The notes below the pieces were generated by a model that worked only from the letters and a program-made list of their open reading frames with translations, was not told the origin of the DNA and made no database searches. Positions 33,921-43,239 of a stretch of 64,000 nt of DNA are shown here, one piece after another. The stretch comes from Pseudomonas violetae (GTDB lineage Bacteria; Pseudomonadota; Gammaproteobacteria; Pseudomonadales; Pseudomonadaceae), in NCBI RefSeq assembly GCF_023072615.1, contig NZ_JAKNRW010000016.1:46171-110170 (forward strand), read 5' to 3'. A program made the position numbers and the translations under genes. Position 1 is the first letter of the stretch. Each line of letters begins with the position of its first letter.

Positions 33921-35735
33921 GTGATTGTTAGTCCCTGTATTGCACCAAAATTGTCTGCCAAACGACTACGAAGCGCTCTGGTAGCGGGCTCTGCACTGCT
34001 TTGCCTGCTCAGCGCCGGCCAGCTTTGGGCATTCAGTCTGGATGATGTGTCGGTCAAAGCAAAAGAGCTGGCCGGGCAGAAATACGAAGCCCCGCGCAGT
34101 AATCTGCCGAACGAATTCCGCGAGATGAAGTTCGCGGACTATCAAAAAATTCGTTTCCGTACCGAAAAAGCCGAATGGGCAGATCAGAAGACCCCGTTCA
34201 AGCTGTCGTTCTATCACCAGGGCATGCACTTCGATACTCCGGTGAAAATCAACGAAATCACGGCCAACACCGTCGAAGAGATCAAGTACGACCCGAGTCG
34301 TTTCGATTTCGGCGATGTCAAGTTCGATGCCAAGGCCACTGATCAGCTCGGTTACGCTGGCTTTCGCGTGCTGTACCCGATCAACAAGGCCGATAAGCAG
34401 GACGAAATCATGACCATGCTGGGCGCGAGCTACTTCCGCGTCGTTGGCAAGGGGCACACCTATGGCTTGTCCGCCCGTGGCATGGCCATCGACACCGCTT
34501 TGCCATCGGGCGAAGAATTCCCGCGTTTCACCGAGTTCTGGATTCAACAGCCAAAACCGGGTGACAAGCACCTGGTGATCTTCGCGCTGCTCGACTCCCC
34601 GCGTGCGACGGGTGCCTACCGCCTGATCCTGCGTCCGGGCAGCGATACCGTCGTTGACGTCAAGGCGCAGATGTTCCTGCGCGACAAGGTCACCAAGTTG
34701 GGCATTGCTCCACTGACCAGCATGTTCCTGTTTGGCGCCAACCAGCCATCCAAAGTGCTTAACTACCGTCGCGAACTGCACGACTCCAGCGGCCTGGCGA
34801 TCCACGCCGGCAACGGCGAGTGGATCTGGCGTCCGCTGAACAACCCTAAACACCTGGCCGTCAGTAACTTCGCAGTCGAGAACCCGCGCGGTTTTGGTTT
34901 GCTGCAACGTGGCCGCGACTTCAGCCACTATGAGGATCTCGACGACCGCTACGACAAGCGCCCAAGTGCCTGGATCGAGCCAAAAGGCGATTGGGGCAAG
35001 GGTTCTGTAGACCTGGTCGAAATCCCGACTGCCGATGAAACCAACGACAACATCGTGGCTTTCTGGAGTCCGGAAAAACTGCCTGAGCCTGGCCAACCGC
35101 TGGACGTCGCCTATCGCATGCACTGGACTATCGACGAAGCGGCGCTGCACGCTCCAGACAGCGCCTGGGTCAGCCAGACCCTGCGTTCCACCGGTGACGT
35201 CAAGCAGTCCAATCTGATCCGTCAACCGGACGGCAGCGTTGCTTACCTGGTGGATTTCGAAGGCCCGTCCCTGGCAGCCCTGGCGCCTGAGACTGATGTT
35301 CGCAGTCAGGTCAGCGTCGGTGAAAACGCCGAACTGGTCGAGAATAGTGTGCGTTACAATCCTGAAACCAAGGGCTGGCGCCTGACCCTGCGGATGAAGA
35401 TCAAGGATCCGAGTAAATCCACCGAGATGCGCGCTGCACTGGTGCAGAACATCGTACCTGCGGACCTCGCGAAGACTTCGCTGCCTGTTTCCAACTCCTC
35501 CGTGGCCAAGGCCGACAAGATTGCCGCCAAGCAGCAGGAGAAGGCGGACAAGGAAGCCAAGCTGGCAGAGGCCAAGCAGGCTGATGCCAAGCCAGCGGCA
35601 GATACTTCCAACAAGGACAACAAAGTCGCCAAGCAGCCTGCCGCTGCCGATGCGGCCCCAGCCACACCGGAATCGTCACCGACTGAAGAAGTCCTGACCG
35701 AGACCTGGAGCTACCAGTTGCCTGCCGATGAGTAA
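33921..35735 (+). CDS. mdoG: Periplasmic glucan biosynthesis protein MdoG/OpgG
   Basis: The 604-residue protein is exported (signal peptide about 1-40, LLSAGQLWAFS) and helps make and branch osmoregulated periplasmic beta-glucans. The two-domain OpgG fold is complete: FHYQG-type strands at the N terminus and LEFxQ-like repeats later. The C terminus carries an unusual low-complexity Lys/Ala/Glu-rich and Pro-rich tail (about residues 525-595). GTG 33921 gives MIVSPCIAPKLSAK, the N terminus I would expect for Pseudomonas OpgG; the frame is open 27 bases further upstream (TTG 33894). It overlaps mdoH by 8 bases. Confidence 0.94.
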   Translation: MIVSPCIAPKLSAKRLRSALVAGSALLCLLSAGQLWAFSLDDVSVKAKELAGQKYEAPRSNLPNEFREMKFADYQKIRFRTEKAEWADQKTPFKLSFYHQGMHFDTPVKINEITANTVEEIKYDPSRFDFGDVKFDAKATDQLGYAGFRVLYPINKADKQDEIMTMLGASYFRVVGKGHTYGLSARGMAIDTALPSGEEFPRFTEFWIQQPKPGDKHLVIFALLDSPRATGAYRLILRPGSDTVVDVKAQMFLRDKVTKLGIAPLTSMFLFGANQPSKVLNYRRELHDSSGLAIHAGNGEWIWRPLNNPKHLAVSNFAVENPRGFGLLQRGRDFSHYEDLDDRYDKRPSAWIEPKGDWGKGSVDLVEIPTADETNDNIVAFWSPEKLPEPGQPLDVAYRMHWTIDEAALHAPDSAWVSQTLRSTGDVKQSNLIRQPDGSVAYLVDFEGPSLAALAPETDVRSQVSVGENAELVENSVRYNPETKGWRLTLRMKIKDPSKSTEMRAALVQNIVPADLAKTSLPVSNSSVAKADKIAAKQQEKADKEAKLAEAKQADAKPAADTSNKDNKVAKQPAAADAAPATPESSPTEEVLTETWSYQLPADE

Positions 35736-38298
35736 TTCTCACGTACAGCCAGAGACTCTTGCCGAGTATCTGGCGCATCTGCCGATGACCGACCAGCAGC
35801 GCGCGGAACTCGCGGGCTGCCAGTCTTTCAGCGAACTGCACCAGCGTCTGTCGTCCTCGACGTTCGACGCGCCGAGCGAGGCCGCCCAGGCCTCGGTCGG
35901 TAAGCGTTTGGCCCTGAGTACGGCCGAAGAGCTGGAAGACGCGCAAATGCTGGCGCTCGACGCCAGCGGTCGGGTTTGCCTCAAGGCGACCCCGCCGATC
36001 CGTCGGACCAAAGTCGTGCCGGAGCCATGGCGCACCAATATTCTGGTGCGTGGCTGGCGGCGACTGACCGGCCGCACCAATCCACCGGCCCCGCCGAAGG
36101 ATGAGCGTGTGCTGCCGGCAGCTCGCTGGCGCACCGTCGGTTCGATCCGTCGTTACATCCTGCTGGTGCTGATGCTCGGCCAGACCATCGTTGCCGGCTG
36201 GTACATGAAAGGCATCATGCCGTATCAGGGCTGGGCGTTCGTCGACCTCAACGAAGTCCTGCACCAACCGCTGCTGCAGACGGCTACGCAAGTGCTGCCG
36301 TATGCGCTGCAAACCAGCATCCTGATTCTGTTCGGTATTCTGTTCTGTTGGGTGTCTGCCGGGTTCTGGACGGCGCTGATGGGCTTCCTCGAACTGCTCA
36401 CCGGTCATGACAAATACCGTATTTCCGGTAAAAGCGCTGGTAATGAGCCGATCGCCAAGGATGCGCGCACTGCGCTGGTAATGCCGATTTGCAACGAAGA
36501 CGTGCCTCGGGTATTTGCCGGGTTGCGGGCGACCTTCGAGTCGGTAGCGGCTACGGGTGACCTCGATCGCTTCGACTTCTTCGTGCTCAGCGACAGTAAC
36601 GATGCCGATATCTGTATCGCGGAACAGCAGGCCTGGCTGGATGTCTGCCGTGAAGCCAAGGGCTTTGGCAAGATTTTCTATCGCCGCCGCCGCCGTCGCG
36701 TCAAGCGCAAGAGCGGTAACCTCGACGACTTCTGCCGTCGCTGGGGCGGTGACTACAAGTATATGGTCGTGCTCGACGCGGACTCCGTGATGAGCGGTGA
36801 ATGCCTGACCAGCCTGGTACGCCTGATGGAAGCTACGCCGGACGCCGGGATCATCCAGACCGCGCCGCGCGCATCGGGCATGGACACTCTGTATGCACGC
36901 ATGCAGCAGTTCGCGACCCGGGTTTACGGGCCGCTGTTCACCGCCGGCCTGCACTTCTGGCAGCTGGGCGAATCCCACTATTGGGGCCACAACGCGATCA
37001 TTCGCATGAAGCCGTTCATCGAGCACTGCGCCCTGGCGCCGTTGCCGGGTAAAGGTGCGTTTGCGGGTGCGATTCTGTCCCACGACTTCGTCGAAGCTGC
37101 GCTGATGCGCCGTGCCGGCTGGGGTGTGTGGATTGCCTACGACTTGCCGGGCAGCTACGAAGAACTGCCGCCGAACCTGCTGGACGAACTCAAGCGTGAC
37201 CGTCGCTGGTGCCACGGTAACCTGATGAACTTCCGGCTGTTCCTGGTCAAGGGTATGCACCCGGTGCACCGGGCGGTGTTCCTCACCGGCGTGATGTCTT
37301 ACCTGTCGGCGCCGCTGTGGTTCTTCTTCCTCGTGCTGTCGACGGCGCTGCTGGCGGTCAACACGCTGATGGAGCCGCAATACTTCATGGAGCCGCGACA
37401 ACTGTATCCGTTGTGGCCACAGTGGCATCCGGACAAGGCCGTCGCGCTGTTTTCGACCACCATCGTGCTGCTATTCCTGCCGAAGCTGCTGAGCATCATC
37501 CTGATCTGGGCCAAAGGCGCGAAAGAGTTCGGAGGCAAGTTCAAGGTGACCTTGTCGATGCTGCTGGAGATGTTGTTCTCCATGCTGCTGGCGCCGGTAC
37601 GGATGATTTTCCATACGCGTTTCGTGCTCGCCGCGTTCCTCGGCTGGGCCGCGACCTGGAACTCGCCGCAGCGTGACGACGACTCGACGCCATGGAGTGA
37701 GGCGGTCAAGCGCCACGGCCCGCAAACGCTACTTGGCTTCCTTTGGGCGTTGCTGGTGATCTGGCTGAACCCGAGTTTCCTTTGGTGGTTGGTGCCGATC
37801 GTTGGTTCATTGATGTTGTCGATTCCGGTGTCGGTGATTTCCAGCCGGATTGGCCTGGGCCTCAAATCCCGTGACGAGAGCCTGTTCCTGATCCCTGAGG
37901 AATACAATCCGCCACAAGCGTTGCTGGCTACTGACCAGTACACCCACGAAAACCGCTATCACGCACTGAACGACGGCTTTGTTCGGGCAGTGGTGGACCC
38001 GCAGCAGAACGCCCTGGCGTGTTCGTTGGCGACTTCCCGTCACGGTCAGGCGGAGCCGATCGAATGGCTACGTATCGAGCGGGTGCGGCACGCGTTGAAA
38101 GTCGGGCCGGACGGCCTGAACAACAACGAGCGGGTGCAGCTGCTGAGTGATCCGGTGGCCTTGGGCCGCTTGCACGAGCAGATCTGGGACGAAGGTCATT
38201 CCGAGTGGCTGGGAGCGTGGCGTAAATCAGTGAAAGCCGATCCCCATGCTCCGTTGTTGCCGCTTAAACCGTTGAGTGCACAGCCTCAGTTGGCATAA
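35728..38298 (+). CDS. mdoH: Membrane glucosyltransferase MdoH/OpgH
   Basis: The 856-residue family-2 glycosyltransferase polymerises beta-1,2-glucan from UDP-glucose and passes it across the inner membrane. Two transmembrane helices lie at about residues 140-220, the catalytic domain at about 240-500, with the D,D,D,RxxRW set visible in FFVLSDSNDAD, VLDADSVMSGE and KRDRRWCHGN, and five to six more helices up to about residue 700. The C-terminal cytoplasmic part is hydrophilic. ATG 35728 lies within the mdoG stop region, so translation is coupled. Confidence 0.95.
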   Translation: MSNSHVQPETLAEYLAHLPMTDQQRAELAGCQSFSELHQRLSSSTFDAPSEAAQASVGKRLALSTAEELEDAQMLALDASGRVCLKATPPIRRTKVVPEPWRTNILVRGWRRLTGRTNPPAPPKDERVLPAARWRTVGSIRRYILLVLMLGQTIVAGWYMKGIMPYQGWAFVDLNEVLHQPLLQTATQVLPYALQTSILILFGILFCWVSAGFWTALMGFLELLTGHDKYRISGKSAGNEPIAKDARTALVMPICNEDVPRVFAGLRATFESVAATGDLDRFDFFVLSDSNDADICIAEQQAWLDVCREAKGFGKIFYRRRRRRVKRKSGNLDDFCRRWGGDYKYMVVLDADSVMSGECLTSLVRLMEATPDAGIIQTAPRASGMDTLYARMQQFATRVYGPLFTAGLHFWQLGESHYWGHNAIIRMKPFIEHCALAPLPGKGAFAGAILSHDFVEAALMRRAGWGVWIAYDLPGSYEELPPNLLDELKRDRRWCHGNLMNFRLFLVKGMHPVHRAVFLTGVMSYLSAPLWFFFLVLSTALLAVNTLMEPQYFMEPRQLYPLWPQWHPDKAVALFSTTIVLLFLPKLLSIILIWAKGAKEFGGKFKVTLSMLLEMLFSMLLAPVRMIFHTRFVLAAFLGWAATWNSPQRDDDSTPWSEAVKRHGPQTLLGFLWALLVIWLNPSFLWWLVPIVGSLMLSIPVSVISSRIGLGLKSRDESLFLIPEEYNPPQALLATDQYTHENRYHALNDGFVRAVVDPQQNALACSLATSRHGQAEPIEWLRIERVRHALKVGPDGLNNNERVQLLSDPVALGRLHEQIWDEGHSEWLGAWRKSVKADPHAPLLPLKPLSAQPQLA

Positions 38299-38336
38299 AG
38301 CAATTCCTCGGCGGGATATCAGCTGGGGGAGCTTCT

Positions 38337-38405
38337 AAAGATCGCTGCCTCCGGCAGCTTCTACAGGGTGTATATCTGTAGGAGCTGCCGGAGGCTGCGA
38401 TCTTT
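38337..38405. repeat. REPIN of the AAAGATCGCAGCC family
   Basis: Arms aaagatcgctgcctccggca and its complement ending gcgatcttt at 38405 lie after mdoH and before the ABC-transporter genes. Confidence 0.85.
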
Positions 38406-38552
38406 TGCTTTTGCGTCTAACAAATCCCACAAGGCTGCGATAGCATCCGTCCCCGAATTGGTGCGCCCGGACAACTTTCTGTTCGTATCTGCCGGTTTCT
38501 CAAGGGAAACCCGCTGTTTGCGCGCCTCATAACGCAATGGTTTGGGGACTTG

Positions 38553-39353
38553 ATGATGAAGAAGTATCTTTCGATGCTGCTGGTAGGCGTCACGGCACTG
38601 GTTGCAGTCAGCACGGTGCAGGCCGGCGCCATCGATGACGCGGTCAAGCGCGGCACGCTGAAAGTCGGGATGGACCCGACCTACATGCCGTTCGAAATGA
38701 CCAACAAGCGTGGCGAGATCATTGGTTTCGAAGTCGACATCCTCAAAGCCATGACCAAGGCCATGGGCGTCAAGCTGGAGCTGGTGTCCACCGGCTACGA
38801 CGGCATTATCCCAGCCCTGATGACCGACAAGTTCGACATGATCGGCAGCGGCATGACCCTGACCCAGGAACGTAACCTGCGCCTGAACTTCAGCGACCCC
38901 TTCATTGTGGTCGGCCAGACGCTGCTGATCCGCAAGGAGCTGGAAGGCACCATAAAGTCCTATAAAGACCTGAATACCGCCGATTACCGCATCACCTCCA
39001 AGTTGGGCACCACGGGGGAGATGGTCGCGAAGAAGCTGATCTCCAAGGCCAAGTACCACGGCTACGACAACGAGCAGGAAGCCGTGCTTGACGTGGTCAA
39101 TGGCAAGGCTGATGCATTCATCTATGACGCGCCCTACAACGTCGTGGCCGTGAACAAGGTCGGTGCCGGCAAACTGGTGTTCCTCGACAAGCCGTTCACC
39201 TACGAGCCGCTGGCCTTTGGCCTGAAGAAGGGCGACTACGACAGCCTCAATTTCATCAATAACTTCCTGCACCAGATTCACGAAGACGGCACATACGATC
39301 GCATTCATGACAAGTGGTTTAAAGACACCGCTTGGCTCAAGGACATGGAATAA
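38553..39353 (+). CDS. Polar amino-acid ABC transporter substrate-binding protein
   Basis: The 266-residue family-3 solute-binding protein has a signal peptide (about 1-24, ending VQAGA) followed by the typical LKVGMDPTYMPFEM and GFEVDILKAMTKAMG motifs. The ligand pocket DMIGSGMTLTQER and the hinge region DAFIYDAPYN are standard. The substrate cannot be told from sequence; polar or acidic amino acids are likely. ATG 38553 or 38556 are both possible, with ggggac upstream. A REP pair separates it from the permease gene, which would allow the binding protein to be made in excess. Confidence 0.9.
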   Translation: MMKKYLSMLLVGVTALVAVSTVQAGAIDDAVKRGTLKVGMDPTYMPFEMTNKRGEIIGFEVDILKAMTKAMGVKLELVSTGYDGIIPALMTDKFDMIGSGMTLTQERNLRLNFSDPFIVVGQTLLIRKELEGTIKSYKDLNTADYRITSKLGTTGEMVAKKLISKAKYHGYDNEQEAVLDVVNGKADAFIYDAPYNVVAVNKVGAGKLVFLDKPFTYEPLAFGLKKGDYDSLNFINNFLHQIHEDGTYDRIHDKWFKDTAWLKDME

Positions 39354-39377
39354 CGGTCTGACAGACCGCGCCGCGCC

Positions 39378-39442
39378 CATCGCCAGCAGGCTGGCTCCCA
39401 CACTGAAACGCATTCCCCTGTGGGAGCCAGCCTGCTGGCGAT
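39378..39442. repeat. REPIN between binding-protein and permease genes
   Basis: Arms catcgccagcaggctggctc (from 39378) and its complement ending at 39442 leave only about 37 bases before the permease ATG. This location matches the classic case of REP elements giving higher mRNA stability to the upstream binding-protein gene. Confidence 0.85.
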
Positions 39443-39479
39443 TAAGGCCTTCAAGGCACCACAAATTCCGGAACCCGCA

Positions 39480-40439
39480 ATGAAACAGAAAAATGCGCAA
39501 TGGCCCTGGCATGTCCTGACCGTGCTGGTGCTTATAGGCCTGGCCGGCGCCTTGTACTACGCCACCTCGCTGATGTCCTACGAATGGCGCTGGAACCGTG
39601 TACCGCAGTACTTCGTCTACCACGCCGAAGAGTCCGAGCGCGCGGCCGACATTTCCACTGTCAGTGAGCTGGTACGCAAGGGCGACAAGGCTGAAGTCAC
39701 GCTGCGCAACGACGCTGGGGATGAACAACGCCTGGTCGTCGACGACAACAGCCTGCAAGTCGCTCAAGGCGATGACGTGGCTGAAGGCGATGTCATTGGT
39801 GTCACCCGCCATTGGGCCGCCGGGCCGCTGTTGTGGGGCCTGTGGACGACGTTGTGGTTGTCGGTGGTGTCGGGTGTGCTCGGCCTGCTGATTGGTCTTG
39901 CCACGGGTTTGTGCCGGCTGTCGAACAACCCGACTTTGCGTGAACTCTCGACCATTTACGTCGAACTCGTGCGCGGCACGCCACTGCTAGTGCAGATATT
40001 CATTTTCTACTTCTTCATCGGCACCGTGATGAACCTGTCCCGGGAATTCGCCGGGATCGCCGCGCTGTCGCTGTTCACTGGCGCTTATGTGGCGGAGATT
40101 ATTCGTTCGGGTGTGCAGTCGATCGCCCGCGGCCAGAACGAAGCCGCACGTTCACTGGGCTTGAGCGCCGGTCAATCGATGCGCCATGTCGTGCTGCCTC
40201 AAGCTTTAAAACGCGTGCTGCCACCCTTGGCCGGGCAGTTCATCAGCCTGGTGAAAGACACGTCGCTGGTGTCGGTGATCGCGATTACCGAACTGCTCAA
40301 AAGCGGTCGCGAAGTGATCACGACCTCGTTCTCGCCGTTCGAAATCCTGTTCTGCGTGGCCGGGTTGTACCTATTGATCAACCTGCCGCTGTCGAAAATC
40401 GCCAGCCGGCTAGAGCGGAGGCTCGCGCAAAGTGATTGA
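39480..40439 (+). CDS. Amino-acid ABC transporter permease with periplasmic insert
   Basis: The 319-residue permease is about 80-90 residues longer than usual HisM/GlnP-type subunits. TM1 (about 12-32) is followed by a soluble segment of about 75 residues (35-112) before TM2. The rest is the standard HisMQ permease with ELVRGTPLLVQIF and the EAA loop EAARSLGLSAGQSMRHVVLPQAL. The insert has a VRKGDKAEV...QGDDVAEGDVIGV pattern like a small barrel-sandwich fold. ATG 39480 is chosen because the upstream in-frame part overlaps the REP repeat. It overlaps the ATPase gene by 8 bases. Confidence 0.9.
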   Translation: MKQKNAQWPWHVLTVLVLIGLAGALYYATSLMSYEWRWNRVPQYFVYHAEESERAADISTVSELVRKGDKAEVTLRNDAGDEQRLVVDDNSLQVAQGDDVAEGDVIGVTRHWAAGPLLWGLWTTLWLSVVSGVLGLLIGLATGLCRLSNNPTLRELSTIYVELVRGTPLLVQIFIFYFFIGTVMNLSREFAGIAALSLFTGAYVAEIIRSGVQSIARGQNEAARSLGLSAGQSMRHVVLPQALKRVLPPLAGQFISLVKDTSLVSVIAITELLKSGREVITTSFSPFEILFCVAGLYLLINLPLSKIASRLERRLAQSD

Positions 40440-41166
40440 AGTCCGCGATCTGGTAAAAGTCTTCGACACCCGGGGCCAGGTGGTTCGTGCGGTGGATAAC
40501 GTCACCACCCAGGTGGCCAGGGGCGAAGTGTTGGTGGTGATCGGGCCGTCCGGCTCGGGCAAGTCGACGTTCCTGCGCTGCCTCAATGGCCTGGAAGAGT
40601 TCGATTCTGGCTCGGTGAGCATCGACGGCCTGCAACTGGCCGACCCAAAAACCGACGTGAATGCTTACCGCCGCGAAGTCGGTATGGTGTTCCAGCACTT
40701 CAACCTGTTCCCGCACATGACCGTACTGGAAAACCTCTGTCTGGCGCAGAAGGTCGTACGTAAGCGGGGCAAGAAGGAGCGCGAGGCCAAGGCCATGGTG
40801 TTGCTGGAAAAGGTCGGTATTGCGCAGAAAGCCAACGAATTTCCGTCACGTCTTTCCGGTGGTCAGCAGCAGCGTGTGGCCATTGCCAGGGCGTTGGCGA
40901 TGGAGCCCAAGGTCATGTTGTTCGACGAACCCACTTCGGCGCTCGATCCGGAAATGGTCGGCGAAGTGCTGGATGTGATGAAAACCCTGGCCGTGGAAGG
41001 CATGACCATGGTCTGCGTGACTCACGAGATGGGTTTTGCTCGCGAGGTGGCGGACAGGGTGTTGTTCTTCGATCACGGAAAGTTGCTGGAGGATGCTGCG
41101 CCTGCCGATTTCTTCGATGCGCCGAAGGATCCGCGGGCACAAGCTTTTTTACGCCAGGTTCTCTGA
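40432..41166 (+). CDS. Polar amino-acid ABC transporter ATP-binding protein
   Basis: The 244-residue ATPase is of GlnQ/HisP type: Walker A GPSGSGKSTFLRCLN, signature LSGGQQQRVAIARALAM, Walker B VMLFDEPTSALDPEMV and switch CVTHEMGFAREV. It begins at GTG 40432, overlapping the permease gene by 8 bases, and completes a three-gene transporter. It converges with the following chemoreceptor gene. Confidence 0.95.
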   Translation: MIEVRDLVKVFDTRGQVVRAVDNVTTQVARGEVLVVIGPSGSGKSTFLRCLNGLEEFDSGSVSIDGLQLADPKTDVNAYRREVGMVFQHFNLFPHMTVLENLCLAQKVVRKRGKKEREAKAMVLLEKVGIAQKANEFPSRLSGGQQQRVAIARALAMEPKVMLFDEPTSALDPEMVGEVLDVMKTLAVEGMTMVCVTHEMGFAREVADRVLFFDHGKLLEDAAPADFFDAPKDPRAQAFLRQVL

Positions 41167-41216
41167 CGGCGATGGCATCACCTCGGTCGCAGGTGGACCG
41201 AGGCATGCGCATCAGT

Positions 41217-43133
41217 CTAGACCTTGAACCGGCCTACAAGCGTCTGCAAATGGGTACCGAGTCGCGCCAGTTCGACACTGGACGCGGCCGTCTCTTCACT
41301 GGCGGCCGAGGTCTGTTCGGACACGTCTCGCACATTCAGCACGCTGCGATTGATCTCTTCCGCCACCGCGCTCTGTTGCTCGGCTGCCGCGGCAATCTGC
41401 TGGTTCATCGACTGAATCGCTGAAACCGTGCGGGTTATGCTTTCCAGCGAGCCACCGGCGCGGCGGGTCAGTTCGACGCTGCTGTCGGTCAGGCTGCGGC
41501 TATTGTCCATGATGGTCGCCACCTTCTGGGTGCCGGCTTGCAGGCCTACGATCAGCTCTTCGATTTCCTCGGTGGACTTCTGGGTGCGCTGGGCGAGGCT
41601 GCGGACTTCATCGGCAACCACGGCAAACCCGCGGCCTGCTTCACCGGCACGGGCGGCTTCGATGGCGGCGTTGAGGGCCAGCAGGTTGGTTTGCTGGGCT
41701 ACGGACTTGATCACATCGAGCACACTGCCGATCTTGTCGCTCTCGCGCTTGAGATGACCCATGGCCTCGGTCGAGTTGCCCACTTCGAGCGCCAGGCGCT
41801 CGATCTGGGCGATGGCTTCACCCACTACCTTGTCACCTTCGCGGGCCTGCTGGTCGGCAGCCACAGCGGCCTCTGAGGCCTCTTCAGCATTGCGTGCGAC
41901 TTCCTGTACGGTTGCGGTCATCTCGTTCATGGCAGTTGCGACCTGATCGGTCTCGACCTTCTGGCTGTTGACCCCGGCGCTGGTCTGCTCGGTGACGGCG
42001 GACAACTCCTCGGCGGCGCTGGCGATTTGGGTGACGCCGTCGCTGATGCCGCCAATCAATTCGCGCAAGCCCTGGGTCATGCTCTGGATGGCGCGCTGCA
42101 ACTGGCCCAGTTCGTCCTGGCGGCGAGACACAAGATTGTGGGTCAGGTCGCCGGCTGCGATGCGTTCGGCGACTTTGAGGGTCTCGCCCAGGGGTATCAC
42201 GATCTGGCGGGTGATGGCCCAAGCCGCCAGCAGGCCGAACGCCAGGGCGAGCAGAGTGGCCAGCAGCAGCATGTTCTTGGCGTGCGCAGCATCGGTATCA
42301 CGGACGATGGTCTGCGAAGCCGTCAGTTTTTTGCTGAGGTCAATCAGGATGTCACCCTGGGCGCTCATGTGTTTGAGCGCAGTGGCGTTCGCCACTTGGG
42401 AGTCGCGGAACTGGCTGACGGCGGCGCGGTAAGCCTTCAATGACTCGCTGGCCTGCTGCAGGTTGACGAGGTGCTGCTCTGGCAGTTTGGCAGGCAGGCT
42501 GTCGAGGCTTTTCAAGGCGGCGTCGATGGCGTCCATTGCCGGTTGCTGGGCTTCGACCTTGCCGCTGTAGGTGTAGCCGCGAACCTGGTAGCGCGCTTGC
42601 TGGAGCAGCTTGCTCAGTTCGATTACCTGGCTGTAGTCGGCAACACTCTCGCCTTGCAGCAAGGATTTCTCGACTGCGCTCACCTGTGCCACGGCGTTGT
42701 CGGCGGTTGCCCCGAGTTTGCTCCGGGCGTCTTCGCGAGCAGTGGTCGCCTGAGTCATGTCGGTGAAGGCGCGTTTGTATTCCGCGACGGCGACCAGTTG
42801 CTGATCAACCATGGCTGCATCGGCCGGCTGTTCGATGAGGGTGCGGGCGGTTTTCAGGCCGGTTTCCAGTTGGTCGAGCAACTCGTTGACCGCCCCGGGG
42901 CCCTGTTCGCCGCGATGCATGTCGTAATCTAGGCGGGCGATGCGCAGGTCTTTGCTCAGCTCGATCAGACCGGAGATGAAGCCGAGCTTGTCGCCCCGAT
43001 TCATCACGCCGCTGAGGCCCGTCCAGCCGGTGAAGGTGATCAGGCAGGTCAGCAGCAGCACCAAACCGAAACCGACTCCCAGTTTACGATTGACGCTGAC
43101 GTTTCCCAGTTTATCGGCTAGTGATTGGTACAT
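41217..43133 (-). CDS. Methyl-accepting chemotaxis protein with HBM sensor domain
   Basis: The 638-residue receptor has TM1 at about 15-40 and a long all-helical periplasmic region (about 45-285) of the helical bimodular type, beginning GDKLGFISGLIELSKDLRIARLDYD. TM2 is at about 288-310, then HAMP and a signalling domain with NLLALNAAIEAARAGEAGRGFAVVADEVRSLA at the tip. HBM receptors such as McpS of P. putida and McpK of P. aeruginosa detect TCA-cycle acids, so organic acids are the likely ligands. ATG 43133 has aagggag upstream; an in-frame extension to 43154 is less likely. Confidence 0.92.
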   Translation of the reverse strand: MYQSLADKLGNVSVNRKLGVGFGLVLLLTCLITFTGWTGLSGVMNRGDKLGFISGLIELSKDLRIARLDYDMHRGEQGPGAVNELLDQLETGLKTARTLIEQPADAAMVDQQLVAVAEYKRAFTDMTQATTAREDARSKLGATADNAVAQVSAVEKSLLQGESVADYSQVIELSKLLQQARYQVRGYTYSGKVEAQQPAMDAIDAALKSLDSLPAKLPEQHLVNLQQASESLKAYRAAVSQFRDSQVANATALKHMSAQGDILIDLSKKLTASQTIVRDTDAAHAKNMLLLATLLALAFGLLAAWAITRQIVIPLGETLKVAERIAAGDLTHNLVSRRQDELGQLQRAIQSMTQGLRELIGGISDGVTQIASAAEELSAVTEQTSAGVNSQKVETDQVATAMNEMTATVQEVARNAEEASEAAVAADQQAREGDKVVGEAIAQIERLALEVGNSTEAMGHLKRESDKIGSVLDVIKSVAQQTNLLALNAAIEAARAGEAGRGFAVVADEVRSLAQRTQKSTEEIEELIVGLQAGTQKVATIMDNSRSLTDSSVELTRRAGGSLESITRTVSAIQSMNQQIAAAAEQQSAVAEEINRSVLNVRDVSEQTSAASEETAASSVELARLGTHLQTLVGRFKV

Positions 43134-43195
43134 GCTGCAACTCCCTTGAACCACACGTAGGTTTTATGGGAGTTATATCGGCAGGTGTCCCGGAA

Positions 43196-43231
43196 CCTGT
43201 AGCTGCCTTCGGCAGCTCCTACCAGGGGGAT
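43196..43231. repeat. Single REP-like hairpin near the rsmE 3' end
   Basis: The sequence ctgtagctgccttcggcagctcctacc holds a 7-bp hairpin (gctgcc / ggcagc) of the AAAGATCGCAGCC-related family. It lies between the rsmE 3' end and the MCP start. Confidence 0.5.
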
Positions 43232-43239
43232 CGCAGGAT

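Noticed and set aside
35401..37428. 675-codon minus-strand frame opposite mdoG-mdoH
   Set aside because: It is the reverse of conserved coding sequence and has no signal, motif or ribosome-binding site.
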